Positions 1 through 8,104 are shown, counted from the stretch's first letter. The stretch is 40,956 bases of DNA from Woeseiaceae bacterium (GCA_013043165.1 JABDOQ010000029.1:1-40956), one strand, 5' to 3'. Made by a program: numbers and translations. Notes: generated by a model from the sequence alone, not told the origin.

Positions 1-79
1 TTGGCGCTGCAAAGGCCGTCGATGCGGCCAGCATCACTGCCAGCGTGGCAATCGTTAGTGCAGTAGTCGTATAACGCAT
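1..79 (-). CDS. 5' end of a secreted protein (signal peptide only)
   Basis: The minus strand opens with an ATG at 79 and reads 26 codons to the window edge. The visible peptide starts MRYTTTALTIATLAVML and continues to an AFA-AP signal-peptidase-like site, so the product is exported to the periplasm or beyond. The mature part lies outside the window, so its function cannot be named. It is transcribed away from the IS element, with about 200 bases without genes between them. The weak part is the absence of the body of the gene; the signal-peptide reading itself is clear. Confidence 0.6.
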   Translation of the reverse strand, partial: MRYTTTALTIATLAVMLAASTAFAAP

Positions 80-284
80 TTGAATGTCCTCTTTCTTGCG
101 CGGCCACGGCTGTGGCCCGCTTCTTAAGGGTCATTACACGGCGCAATACGGGTCTGGAAAGGTCGCTATCGTGCTGGGTCGATGATCAATTGTGGCGAAT
201 CGTGGCCGCTGCAACTGTCGGTTGCGAACTGCCGATCAGGAATTGTCTAGATCTTTGGCTCTACCCCACCTGGGCGGTAAGAAT

Positions 285-307
285 CGGCCGATTCCGTTGA
301 AAAACTC
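285..307 (+). repeat. IS left terminal inverted repeat
   Basis: This 23-base end contains ATTCCGTTGAAAAACTC preceded by CGGCCG. It matches the reverse complement of 1857-1879 at 22 of 23 positions. Confidence 0.85.
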
Positions 308-365
308 CGATCAATAATGCATCGATGAGATAATGCGTGTGTGTTGATTGCCGGAGTGATGTCCG

Positions 366-1742
366 ATGATGGGCAGCAGCGATAAGCCGCAAGACGAGTT
401 GTTTTATCCGTTTAATCTCGACGAGATCGTGCCGCAGGATCATCTACTTCGCGACATTGATCGACTCCTGGGTTTCACCGAGCTTCGCGAACACCTTGCG
501 CCGTACTACAGCCACACTGGCCGTCCGTCAGTGGATCCCGAGTTGATGATCCGCATGCTATTGATTGGTTATTGCTGCGGTATCCGTTCGGAACGACAGC
601 TCTGTTACGAAGTGACGATGAACCTGGCGTACCGTTGGTTCTGCAAGCTGAGCATTACCGACAAGGTGCCGGATCACTCGACCTTCTCGAAGAACCGGCA
701 CGGCCGGTTCCGCGAAGCGGAAGCGTTCCGCTTTGTCTTTGAACAGGTTCTGCAGCGCTGCATGGACGAAGGTCTGATCGGTGGCGAAGGCTTTGCGGTG
801 GATGCCAGCGTCGTGAAGGCCGACGCCAGCCGACAGAAGCATCATGAAGACGATGACGACGACTGGGGCGGCGGCAGCCGCGCCATCAATGAGTACCTGG
901 ATGCCCTGAAGGAAGACGGTTCATCGATCCCGGTGGACAGGAAGAAGGTCTCGCAGACCGATCCTCTGGCACAGTGGACCGCCGCGCCCGGTGGTCCTGC
1001 GTACTACGCCTACTCAACTAACTACCTGGTGGATACCCAAGCCGGCATCATCGTGGATGTCGAAGCGACAACGGCACTTCGAACACCGGAGGTGTGGTCA
1101 ACCAAGACTATGATAGAACGGGTTAAGGACCGCTTCGGTCTGGAGACCAAAAAGTTAATCGGCGATACCGCCTACGGCACCGCTGAGTTCCTCAACTGGA
1201 TGGTGAACGAGGCGAAGATCGAACCGCATGTGCCAGTGTGGGAGCGCGGCGAAGGCAAAGAAGGCATGCTGGGCCGTTCTGACTTTGCCTACAACGAAGA
1301 GACCGACAGCTACACCTGCCCGAACGGCAAAGAGCTTCTCAGCTCACGACGCAACTACAAGAAGCCAAGGCCGAGTCCGAAGAATGGCTTCATCAACTAC
1401 CGGGCAAGCAAAATGGACTGCGGACCATGCCCGCTCAAAGAACAGTGTTGCCCGAAGTCTGAAGCCAAGAAGCTGCTGCGCTCGATCTATGAAAAGGAAC
1501 GAGACGTCGCGCGTGAAGTAGCGAAGACTCCGGCGTATCAAAAGACAAGACGGCAACGCAAACAAGTAGAAATGCTGTTTGCACACATGAAGCGAATCTT
1601 GAAGATGGATCGCCTGCGGTTGCGTGGCATCAGTGGTGCGAGAGACGAGTTCCTTCTTACGGCGACGGCCCAAAATCTCAGACGCATGGCCAACTACCTA
1701 GGGACAGGTCCGCCTGCAGCACGCGCATCACCCATGTTTTAA
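366..1742 (+). CDS. IS1182-family transposase (DDE)
   Basis: This 458-residue transposase carries the IS1182-type N-terminal domain (DUF772-like): FYPFNLDEIVPQDHLLR, then GRPSVDPELM, an SERQL segment, NLAYRWFCKL and the hallmark VPDHSTFSKNRHGRF. The catalytic RNase-H fold follows, with D146 in FAVDAS, D267 in LIGDTAYG and E402 in RKQVEMLFAHMK. A cysteine-rich insert between the second D and the E (CPNG, CGPCPLKEQCC) may bind zinc. A purine-rich GGAG lies 9 bases upstream of the first of two consecutive ATG codons. The length is typical and there is no frameshift. It moves the surrounding IS by cut-and-paste DNA transposition. Confidence 0.93.
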   Translation: MMGSSDKPQDELFYPFNLDEIVPQDHLLRDIDRLLGFTELREHLAPYYSHTGRPSVDPELMIRMLLIGYCCGIRSERQLCYEVTMNLAYRWFCKLSITDKVPDHSTFSKNRHGRFREAEAFRFVFEQVLQRCMDEGLIGGEGFAVDASVVKADASRQKHHEDDDDDWGGGSRAINEYLDALKEDGSSIPVDRKKVSQTDPLAQWTAAPGGPAYYAYSTNYLVDTQAGIIVDVEATTALRTPEVWSTKTMIERVKDRFGLETKKLIGDTAYGTAEFLNWMVNEAKIEPHVPVWERGEGKEGMLGRSDFAYNEETDSYTCPNGKELLSSRRNYKKPRPSPKNGFINYRASKMDCGPCPLKEQCCPKSEAKKLLRSIYEKERDVAREVAKTPAYQKTRRQRKQVEMLFAHMKRILKMDRLRLRGISGARDEFLLTATAQNLRRMANYLGTGPPAARASPMF

Positions 1743-1789
1743 GCAAAAAGAGGCAAATGAAAGCACTAAAACAGCATTAGAAAACAAAA

Positions 1790-1806
1790 ATCCGGCAACG
1801 CCGGAT
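1790..1806 (+). terminator. Hairpin inside the IS 3' region
   Basis: A perfect 7-bp stem (ATCCGGC / GCCGGAT) with a 3-base AAC loop lies 48 bases after the transposase stop and is preceded by an A-rich run. It has no clear T tract on the plus strand. On the minus strand the A-run reads as Ts, so it may mainly stop transcription entering the IS from outside. Confidence 0.4.
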
Positions 1807-1856
1807 CAAGAAACTCGCATCAACAAAATCGCGAATATAATGGCGGCTTCACCAAC

Positions 1857-1879
1857 GAGTTTTTCAACGGAATAGGCCG
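1857..1879 (-). repeat. IS right terminal inverted repeat
   Basis: This is the complement of the left end with one mismatch. It marks the right boundary of the IS1182-family element. Confidence 0.85.
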
Positions 1880-2057
1880 TTAGCCGCCTGTCGCCTGCTC
1901 TGAGGTAGAAAGACGGCTACTGACCCAAAGCGGCTATCGCAACTGATCGCGTTGAATGTGGTCTGGCTAGGTACATCCCAGAATTGACGCGGTCGCGTCT
2001 GACTGAAAGCGTTTGTCTAAGGAAATTTAAGTTTGGCCAATGCTAAGGAGACAGGCG

Positions 2058-2477
2058 ATGAAACTGCAGGAATGTATCGATTTCGCGACCGAGCACCCCG
2101 TGTGCTCGTTGGCCACCGTGGATGGAGATCAGCCGAGAGTACGTGCTTTCTTACTGTGGCGGGCCACCGAAAACGGGTTCTACTTCGAAACCGTCAATCC
2201 CAAAGACGTGTACGAACAATTGAAGGCCAATCCGAAAGTGGAGATTTGTTTCTTCAACAACGAGTCCGATCTAGAGAAGGCGAAGACGATGCGACTCAGC
2301 GGTGAGGTGGAGTTCCTGGACGATCCCGATCTCAAGAAGCAATTGTTGCAGGAATGGCCGTTCTTGCAGGATGCGGAACCGATATTGGAACTGTTCCGGA
2401 TACAGTCCGGGGAGGCTTTCTTCTGGACCATGGCCGATTTCTTGAAAGAAAAGGAAATTGAGCGGATAAGATTCTAG
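2058..2477 (+). CDS. Pyridoxamine 5'-phosphate oxidase-like flavin-binding protein
   Basis: The product has 139 residues. The pattern CIDFATEHPVCSLATVDGDQPRVRAF is the start of the small split-barrel (PNPOx-like, FMN-binding) fold. It continues with a strand giving FYFETVNPKDVYEQL and the segment NPKVEICFFN. At about 140 residues it matches the short general-stress/PNPOx-like group rather than true PdxH, so the substrate is unknown; such proteins bind FMN, F420 or heme-type cofactors. The start is set by AAGGAGA seven bases (six spacer bases) ahead of the ATG at 2058; an in-frame upstream start would place the Shine-Dalgarno inside the gene. It appears monocistronic, with 366 bases before the next gene. 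Confidence 0.8.
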   Translation: MKLQECIDFATEHPVCSLATVDGDQPRVRAFLLWRATENGFYFETVNPKDVYEQLKANPKVEICFFNNESDLEKAKTMRLSGEVEFLDDPDLKKQLLQEWPFLQDAEPILELFRIQSGEAFFWTMADFLKEKEIERIRF

Positions 2478-2843
2478 GCGGAGCGAACCGAATACCGCGA
2501 AATACTCCGTTACGGCCGAATGCCGCCGGTCCTGGCAAGAATCCCTTGGATCGATGGATGATGACGATCGAACAGCCTGGCAATCGAATGCAGAGACTCG
2601 CCAGCTTGCCAACGATCCCACATCAACTCCTTATCCGCGTCCGTGTAGTAGATCCTCTTTCGGTACCCCATCTGCAACATCTCCTGCTCTAGTGGTAGAG
2701 TCTAGGTGTTGCAACCACCGATTGAACCCGCAACCCGAAGCGGACATTAGGGAATTTGGTCTTTTCGAGACCTGGTATGCTATTTCCACTTTCTTGACGT
2801 CAGAATCGAATCCTTCATCAGCTACCAGACATGAGGTAATTCT
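2478..2843. other. Intergenic stretch with no supported gene
   Basis: 366 bases without a convincing reading frame. It contains a tRNA-like fragment near 2686-2735 that fails on structure, and an ACCCGAAGCGGACATT-like segment near 2735-2751 that resembles short degenerate sequences also seen near 1925 and 3390-3445. I see no clear terminator or promoter. Confidence 0.5.
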
Positions 2844-3296
2844 ATGAATCATCAAGCTATTGGCTTTGTGGCCCTATTATTCTGCGCGATTACTGGTTGC
2901 CAACCCCAACCCGTGCAGTTTACGACTGAGGACGAGGCAACGTTACGCGGTATGGTCGAAGCCACCGCCCGCGACTTTGGTGCTGGGGACATGGAAACCT
3001 GGGCACAGCAATACGCGAATGATGCGGTCTTTCAGCCACCAAACGCCCCGATGGTCGTCGGCCAGGCAAATATTCTAGCGTTGGGGCAAGCCTTCCCGCC
3101 GCTCGAGAAGCTCACGTTTTCAGACATAACGGTGTCGGGAGAAGGAAATATCGGTTATGGCACGAGCAGCTATGACATGGCATTCACCGACGAGACGACC
3201 GACCAAGGAAAGCAGCTGGTCGTATTCAGGCGACCACCTGGCGGTGCCTGGGCGATAGTCGCAGTGAGCTTTAACTCTGACCTGCCCGCCCAGTAA
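2844..3296 (+). CDS. SnoaL-like/DUF4440 lipoprotein
   Basis: A 150-residue exported lipoprotein. The N-terminus is hydrophobic (IGFVALLFCAITG) and ends in a lipobox with Cys19. The mature part begins with a helix (TTEDEATLRGMVEATARDFGAGDMETWAQQYANDAVFQPP), followed by NAPMVVGQANI and a closing strand VVFRRPPGGAWAIVAVSFNSD. That is the usual order of the cystatin-like SnoaL/DUF4440 fold, a ligand-binding or isomerase-type pocket. There is no catalytic signature strong enough to name a reaction. It stands alone on the plus strand and points toward the end of the minus-strand signalling cluster. Confidence 0.7.
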   Translation: MNHQAIGFVALLFCAITGCQPQPVQFTTEDEATLRGMVEATARDFGAGDMETWAQQYANDAVFQPPNAPMVVGQANILALGQAFPPLEKLTFSDITVSGEGNIGYGTSSYDMAFTDETTDQGKQLVVFRRPPGGAWAIVAVSFNSDLPAQ

Positions 3297-3542
3297 GCAG
3301 AAGTGAGTTGGCACTTGGGGGCGTCGTGGAAGCCTCCGATCACGTCGCAAGATTGAGTATCTGCCGCGGGAGTACGCCGGGGTAGATAGCCGCTTCTGGC
3401 CGATTGCAGCCTGTCGCCACCTCCCGAAAGCAGACATTCGAACGGCTAGGCTCGGGAAAAGCAGCCGCTCAGATTGAATGCGAAAAGGGGCTCAGGACTT
3501 GCCGCCTGCCCTACTCGCCCAATCCTGACTTCTGCCGAATAG

Positions 3543-4541
3543 CTAACGGTTCTCGTCGGTCAGGGCGACAAACGTACCGCCGTTTCTCTCACAGAGTATG
3601 CGCATCAGCGTTGCGAAGCGAATAGCCGTGGCCGGAATTTGGCCACCTTTGCGAAAACCGCGGGGAAAACCGACGCCGTGCAAACGCACGCGTCGTTTGC
3701 CGTCTGCGCCAGCGCGGTTGAGTCGGTCGATTGTAGCAACCACGGCATCGATTGAATAATTGCCCTGAAAGTCGTCGCCGAAAACGTACACGCTGACTTT
3801 CTTGTCAGCCGCCCAGAATTGCGTAATCGCCTCCTGGATCCCATCCACCGGGTCGCTGTCACTGCTTGCGTTCCAGGTACGCATCCGGTTAACGATGGCC
3901 TGACGACGCCCGGGCGAGTCCGGAATCCATCGGGCAACGAAGTCCGGAAACATGTAACGACCGTCGTCGTTCATGATCTGGATGCCCTTGACCGTCGGAT
4001 AGGCCTCGAGAGTTTCGCGAACCTTGCGCTGAACCAGACCCCAGTTGTAGTTCTGCATGCTGGGTGAGGTGTCGATGACAAAGATGATGTATTCGCTGTC
4101 GACCGGGATCCCCGCCACCGCGTCTTCGTCGGGACGCCGATAGTAGGGCTGGAGACGACGCATTTCTTCGGTCAGGCGCTGCTTCGCGGCCAGCATTTCC
4201 CCTTCATCGATGGTCTCTTCTTCATCCTGTTTCGTAGCCTTGTACTGGCCGCGGATCTTGTTCAGATCGCCGCTGAGTTCAGCTAGATACAGCCTTGTCG
4301 AAGCCGCATCAGCGCTGACTTGCTTGAGTTCACGATCGAGAATCGTCGACTGTCCTCGAATCTGGAACAACTCTTCCTGCAACAATGCGATCAGCTGTTC
4401 AAGGTTGGTATCGGCCTTCTCAATGACTACCGGTTCGTAGATCTTGCTCAGCACAAGCAAAAGAATAATGGCCCCGAAACCGCAACAAATGCAGTCAAGA
4501 AATGACAAGCTGAATGCCTGAATATTTCGTTTGCGGCGCAT
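3543..4541 (-). CDS. TM-coiled-coil-VWA protein 1 (last gene of the signalling cluster)
   Basis: 332 residues. A short basic N-terminus (MRRKRN) leads into one membrane segment, about residues 10-33, containing FSLSFLDCICCGFGAIILL. A coiled coil runs from about 42 to 130, followed by a von Willebrand factor A domain from about 150 to the end. The MIDAS motif is DTSPS at 157-161, with downstream NASSDSDPVDGI and VYVFGDD in the expected order. The basic N-terminus implies N-in topology, so the VWA domain should be periplasmic. Asp16 in the TM is placed as the protonatable Asp of ExbD/TolR/MotB, and an ExbB-like gene lies three genes upstream; the functional link is inference. It is 17 bases downstream of VWA protein 2 and shares its TM motif, so the two look like diverged duplicates. 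Confidence 0.85.
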   Translation of the reverse strand: MRRKRNIQAFSLSFLDCICCGFGAIILLLVLSKIYEPVVIEKADTNLEQLIALLQEELFQIRGQSTILDRELKQVSADAASTRLYLAELSGDLNKIRGQYKATKQDEEETIDEGEMLAAKQRLTEEMRRLQPYYRRPDEDAVAGIPVDSEYIIFVIDTSPSMQNYNWGLVQRKVRETLEAYPTVKGIQIMNDDGRYMFPDFVARWIPDSPGRRQAIVNRMRTWNASSDSDPVDGIQEAITQFWAADKKVSVYVFGDDFQGNYSIDAVVATIDRLNRAGADGKRRVRLHGVGFPRGFRKGGQIPATAIRFATLMRILCERNGGTFVALTDENR

Positions 4542-4558
4542 CGTCTCTCAGCCCTCTG

Positions 4559-5656
4559 TCACGGCCAGTCTCGGCTGACGCTGACAAATGAGCCGCTGCT
4601 CGTCAATGCCAGAGACCAGAACGAGATTGGCGCGTTAAGATCGCCTTCCATCGGGTACAACAAGATATTTACAGGCACACCTGACGGTAGCTCGCGAACG
4701 GCTTTGGTGAATATGTTGCCGCGCTCGCCGCTGCTGACAACCGTTTTACTGGTCGTTTCAGCTTCCATCGTGGGCATCCCGTCGACCAGCAGAATAATAT
4801 TATCCGGTCGCGGCGAGAGTTTTTTGGCGATTCGGAATGCTGCGTGCATGTTGGTACCATTTTTCGGCACGGTTCGCCGCAACACGCGTATCGCTTCATT
4901 GAGCTGCGTATCGTCTTCGGCGTTTAGCCAGATCCCGTCGGTGCCTTGAATTACCGGCTCCGCTTTGTTGTTGAACATGTAAATTTGATACTCGCTGCCC
5001 TGCGCAAATTGCGACGTCAGCCAATCCACGCTGGCTACAACCTGGCGCCATTTGCGAGAGCGAAGTTGCTCGGCTTCGGGCAGGTTGCGCCTTCGCAATA
5101 CGTTGACGAGTTTGTCACTGAGCATACTTGCCGAACGATCAACCAGTACCAGAGTGCGCTTTCCGCCGAGCTTGAGCCCCGTCAGATACTGCCTGTCCCC
5201 TTCCCCTTTGAAGGTACGGATTTGCCGACCCGCCGCGTCCTGCTGCTGCTTCATCGCCAGCAAGCGTTTGACCTCTTCCTCCAGCGACTTGATATCCGAC
5301 TGCAGCTTCTCAACCCGCTCGATTTTCGCAAGTGTGTCGTTGTCGTACTTGTCGAGCTCGGCCTGCAGTTCCTGAATGAGTGCCATGATCTGTGCGATCT
5401 TGCTGTCTGCCTCCTGAAGCTCCGTTTCAAGTTTTTGCTTGGTGTTTCGCGCCAGCGCGAGGTTCTTGCGCCCTTCCAATACCTCGATTTCGAGCCGATT
5501 GGTTTCGGCCATCAGCGGCGTCATCTCGGCATCCGTTGTCGCGTTGACGTGTGAATTGATAATCATGAAGAACAGGATCACAGCGCCGAAACCACAGCTC
5601 ATACAATCGAGGAATGCCATGCTGAAGATTTCTGCTTGGCGGCGCTTACGTGCCAT
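4559..5656 (-). CDS. TM-coiled-coil-VWA protein 2
   Basis: 365 residues with the same plan as its neighbour. It has a basic N-terminus (MARKRRQ), a TM segment at about 11-33 with FSMAFLDCMSCGFGAVILFF, a long coiled coil at about 48-142 (EIEVLEGRKNLALAR, KIERVEKLQS), and a VWA domain at about 158-365. The MIDAS DRSAS is at 173-177, with NGTNMHAAF and the strand IILLVDGMPTM following. AFLDCM resembles the ExbD membrane motif FIDVM, aligning Asp17 with the ExbD/TolR Asp. N-in topology places the VWA in the periplasm. The start overlaps the end of the Hsp70-like/FHA gene by 11 bases, implying coupled translation. VWA domains bind protein partners through the metal site; the partner is not visible here. 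Confidence 0.87.
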   Translation of the reverse strand: MARKRRQAEIFSMAFLDCMSCGFGAVILFFMIINSHVNATTDAEMTPLMAETNRLEIEVLEGRKNLALARNTKQKLETELQEADSKIAQIMALIQELQAELDKYDNDTLAKIERVEKLQSDIKSLEEEVKRLLAMKQQQDAAGRQIRTFKGEGDRQYLTGLKLGGKRTLVLVDRSASMLSDKLVNVLRRRNLPEAEQLRSRKWRQVVASVDWLTSQFAQGSEYQIYMFNNKAEPVIQGTDGIWLNAEDDTQLNEAIRVLRRTVPKNGTNMHAAFRIAKKLSPRPDNIILLVDGMPTMEAETTSKTVVSSGERGNIFTKAVRELPSGVPVNILLYPMEGDLNAPISFWSLALTSSGSFVSVSRDWP

Positions 5657-7010
5657 GTCGCTCGTCCGCTGAAATCAGCCGCAGCTCGAACCCCGGTGTA
5701 CCAACGCGTATGAGGTCGCCGGACTGCAACACGGCCGAGCTGTCGATCCGATGTCCGTTCAGGAATGTGCCGTATCGGCTGAAATCGGTGACGATGCACT
5801 GGCCGTTTTCCTGTTTGACCGCGCAATGGCGCCGGGACAGGCCCTGCATCTGCTGCTGCAGTTCCAGCGAGCGCTCACCGTCCGCGGCCTGCGTACCGAG
5901 CACCAGCGGATCGGCTTCGATCGCATATGCATGATTGCCGAACAACAGGTGCGTTGGCTGGCCGCCCTGGCTGGCGGCATCACTCGATCGGACCTCGACA
6001 GGCGCCTGGTCCCAGGGGAGATGACGCACCAGCATCATTGCACCGCTGCGGCGATCTTCACGACAGCGCTGCAGCAGCCCACGCGCCGTCGCGCCTGGCT
6101 CGAGCAGGAAAACCTGCCCGCCGACCCGCGTTTTCAGGGTCTCGGCGAGCCCGGGCATACGCGCCGCCCGATCTGATAGCTGAATTGCGGGCGTATCCTC
6201 GGCCCTGTAAAGAGCGCGAAGGTTGCTGACGATGTTCTGATACACGGGAGCCGCTGCCGCGACCAGTTCCAGCGACTCGAGCTCCGCCCGATGTGTAATG
6301 CCGCGATACACGACCTGCATCGGAACCGTATCTCGGCTCGCGGCATCGGACAACCAGTCCGACATGCTGTCTTGCAGCAGCTGTTCCGTTTCCGCGGTGT
6401 GCAGCGGATCGAAACGCGATTGCCGCACAAAGGCCTCGGCAATGATCCGCAGCCAGTTGTCATGCAGATTGAGCAAACCGCAATCCTCGACAACCATAGA
6501 TCGGTCCACCTGCGCCTCGCCTTCCTGCAACAAGCGCGTCAGCACTGCCGTATGCAGGCTGAGATCGATATGCACCGGGACCGCATGTTCGTAGTGTCGG
6601 CGAGTCGCTGCGACCGCCGCATCGACCATGGCGACGACACTGATGTCGAGTTCCATGGCGATGCCCAGCAATAGACCGAGATTGTCATTGTTCATGTAAG
6701 CCGGCACCGCGATCGCGAGCCGGTCGCCAGGTTTCGCGGTCGCGTGCCAGATTTGTTCCAGCTGCCGGCTGACCAGGTCCGCGGTACTCATGTGCTGAAA
6801 GCGCGGATCCACCAACGGCTCGGCCCGGAGGTCCGACCAGTAACGATTGTGAATCCGTCGAGGTTTCAGCCTGGCATTTGAATATGCCTCATTGCCCGTC
6901 GCGAGGCGGTCATCGTCAAGCAGCGCGAAGCCTGGCTCGCGATAGAGAATTCGCTCGTCATTGGTAACCAGGATGGCGGCGTCGTTCAAATGTGCTGCGA
7001 GTATGCCCAC
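5646..7010 (-). CDS. Degenerate Hsp70/actin-like domain fused to a C-terminal FHA domain
   Basis: 454 residues. Residues 1 to about 320 resemble an Hsp70-type actin-fold ATPase: DRLAIAVPAYMNNDNLGLLLGIA followed by MVDAAVAA matches the region after phosphate-1, and VHIDLSLHTAVLTRL sits where the phosphate-2 strand falls. The N-terminal phosphate-1 loop is degenerate (MGILAAHLND), so ATP hydrolysis is doubtful. Residues about 368-446 form an FHA domain with LSRRH, YGTFLNG and GDLIRVG, which reads phosphothreonine. No TM is seen, so it is cytoplasmic. It probably docks on targets of the cluster's kinases, beside the channel and VWA proteins. The start is a GTG at 7010, 18 bases after the ExbB-like stop, with only a weak AGG upstream. 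It overlaps the next gene by 11 bases. Confidence 0.8.
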   Translation of the reverse strand: MGILAAHLNDAAILVTNDERILYREPGFALLDDDRLATGNEAYSNARLKPRRIHNRYWSDLRAEPLVDPRFQHMSTADLVSRQLEQIWHATAKPGDRLAIAVPAYMNNDNLGLLLGIAMELDISVVAMVDAAVAATRRHYEHAVPVHIDLSLHTAVLTRLLQEGEAQVDRSMVVEDCGLLNLHDNWLRIIAEAFVRQSRFDPLHTAETEQLLQDSMSDWLSDAASRDTVPMQVVYRGITHRAELESLELVAAAAPVYQNIVSNLRALYRAEDTPAIQLSDRAARMPGLAETLKTRVGGQVFLLEPGATARGLLQRCREDRRSGAMMLVRHLPWDQAPVEVRSSDAASQGGQPTHLLFGNHAYAIEADPLVLGTQAADGERSLELQQQMQGLSRRHCAVKQENGQCIVTDFSRYGTFLNGHRIDSSAVLQSGDLIRVGTPGFELRLISADERHGT

Positions 7011-7028
7011 TGCTTCGATTGCCTGCGC

Positions 7029-7829
7029 CTAGTCCGCCTTCATGTGCCGGATGACTTTGTCATCGCAATACGACTCGCTGTCAAACACGAGGCGCTCCTG
7101 CATGAGCTGCAGCTGATGCACGAGGAACATAAGAAAAATGCTGATGAGCAGCGCTATAAACGTCGAGTTGAAAGCAACGCCCAGGCTCTGCGTCACGCCC
7201 GCGATATCGCCCTGCACCGCTTTGTCGGCCTGCGCCAGCGCCTCACCGATTCCGCGCACCGTGCCGATAAAGCCGATCGATGGAATAGCCCACGATATGT
7301 AGCGAATCATTGACAGCTCGGAGTCCAGTCGCTCAGCCTCCGATTCGCAGATCGTGTGCGTACTGGTCGCAACGTCCTGAATATTGCGCGTCGAACTGAA
7401 TCGCCGCAGCGCATTGAGGAGCGCCCTCGGCAGCAGCATCTGCTGGCGATCCTCCGGCAGCGCCTGAACCTGGCGGGCAAACTCACGCGTATCCTCCGGA
7501 AGTATCCGCATCCCTTCGGCGACCGGCACGAGGTCCACCTCCAGCAGTCGCCGCTCGCCGTTCAACCGCACGGATTTGTACCCCATGATGGCAAGCGCCC
7601 AGAACATCAGTATGAAGCAGGACTCCTGTTCCCAATCCTTTATCAGGACCCATACGCTGCGTTCGCGCACGAAGTCCGGATCGGCCGCCGCCATCATGTT
7701 TTGTTCCTCTATCACCTCGACAGCATTCGGGCGCACAACCGAAACATAAAAAGCGTGTACGACGATGATTGCAATAATGAGCGCGAACAGCTGAAAGACG
7801 AACTCGACCGGAATGTTCTTACTTTTCAT
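7029..7829 (-). CDS. MotA/TolQ/ExbB-family proton channel protein
   Basis: 266 residues from the ATG at 7829. TM segments lie at about 10-30, 72-88, 177-200 and 218-240, with a cytoplasmic loop between TM2 and TM3. TM3 carries IPSIGFIGTVRGI, matching the GLLGTVxGI signature of TolQ/ExbB. TM4 carries GVAFNSTFIALLISI, with the family's polar pore-lining residues. Members form a pentamer around a dimer of ExbD/TolR/MotB and use the proton motive force. No ExbD or TolR gene is nearby; the two VWA proteins with an ExbD-like TM Asp are the obvious partners (inference). An in-frame TTG at 7853 overlaps the upstream stop as TTGA and could be an alternative start. I prefer the ATG, preceded by CAGG at nine bases. 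Confidence 0.88.
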   Translation of the reverse strand: MKSKNIPVEFVFQLFALIIAIIVVHAFYVSVVRPNAVEVIEEQNMMAAADPDFVRERSVWVLIKDWEQESCFILMFWALAIMGYKSVRLNGERRLLEVDLVPVAEGMRILPEDTREFARQVQALPEDRQQMLLPRALLNALRRFSSTRNIQDVATSTHTICESEAERLDSELSMIRYISWAIPSIGFIGTVRGIGEALAQADKAVQGDIAGVTQSLGVAFNSTFIALLISIFLMFLVHQLQLMQERLVFDSESYCDDKVIRHMKAD

Positions 7830-7849
7830 AAATGCAAACCTGAAGTGGA

Positions 7850-8104
7850 TCAAATATCCGTGGGAAAGGGTATGGACTGCCCGAACTTGACGTTTTCACT
7901 CGGAATAAACGCATCCTCTTCTTCCGTGTAGAGCTCGTCCGAGAACGCATCGTCATCAATGGCATCTTCGGCCGCCTCTTCCCTCGGTTCGGCGGTCTCC
8001 TCGGGCTGTGCATCCGTCGATTCAGGATCGGTGCCGTCTGCTTCCTGCCCGCAGACCGGTAGCGCCGTGAGCAGGAACAGCAGCAATATCAGCATTCGAT
8101 GCAT
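7850..8104 (-). CDS. Small acidic secreted protein of the signalling cluster
   Basis: 84 residues. The signal peptide (MHRMLILLLFLLTALPVCG) is followed by a strongly acidic tail rich in Glu/Asp (EETAEPREEAAEDAIDDD, YTEEEDAF) and ending FGQSIPFPTDI. A near-perfect AAGGAGG sits six bases before the ATG, the strongest ribosome site in the cluster, so high expression is likely. Cys18 near the cleavage site could make it a lipoprotein, although PVCG is not a canonical lipobox. It is unrecognised as a family. Its position directly before the channel gene suggests an accessory periplasmic factor, but this is inference. Confidence 0.65.
   Translation of the reverse strand: MHRMLILLLFLLTALPVCGQEADGTDPESTDAQPEETAEPREEAAEDAIDDDAFSDELYTEEEDAFIPSENVKFGQSIPFPTDI

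Larger units (their letters stand above)
285..1879 (+). mobile_element. Complete IS1182-family insertion sequence
   Basis: One transposase gene is bounded by near-perfect terminal inverted repeats. The shared core is ATTCCGTTGAAAAACTC at the left end and its exact complement at the right end. CGGCC flanks the core on both sides, with one mismatch between core and flank. The GGCCG just outside each core may be a 5-bp target duplication or part of the repeats; the sequence alone does not separate these. The element is about 1.6 kb, normal for the family, and the transposase is unbroken, so it may be active. It sits between genes and interrupts no recognisable reading frame. Confidence 0.85.

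Noticed and set aside
2680..2740. tRNA-like segment with a D-arm-like GCTCTAGTGGTAGAGT and a GGTG-TTGCAAC-CACC stem-loop (Cys anticodon GCA)
   Set aside because: The spacing between the arms is one base too long, no acceptor stem pairs, and the TTCAATC-like T-loop occurs only on the opposite strand. Coincidence or remnant at best.
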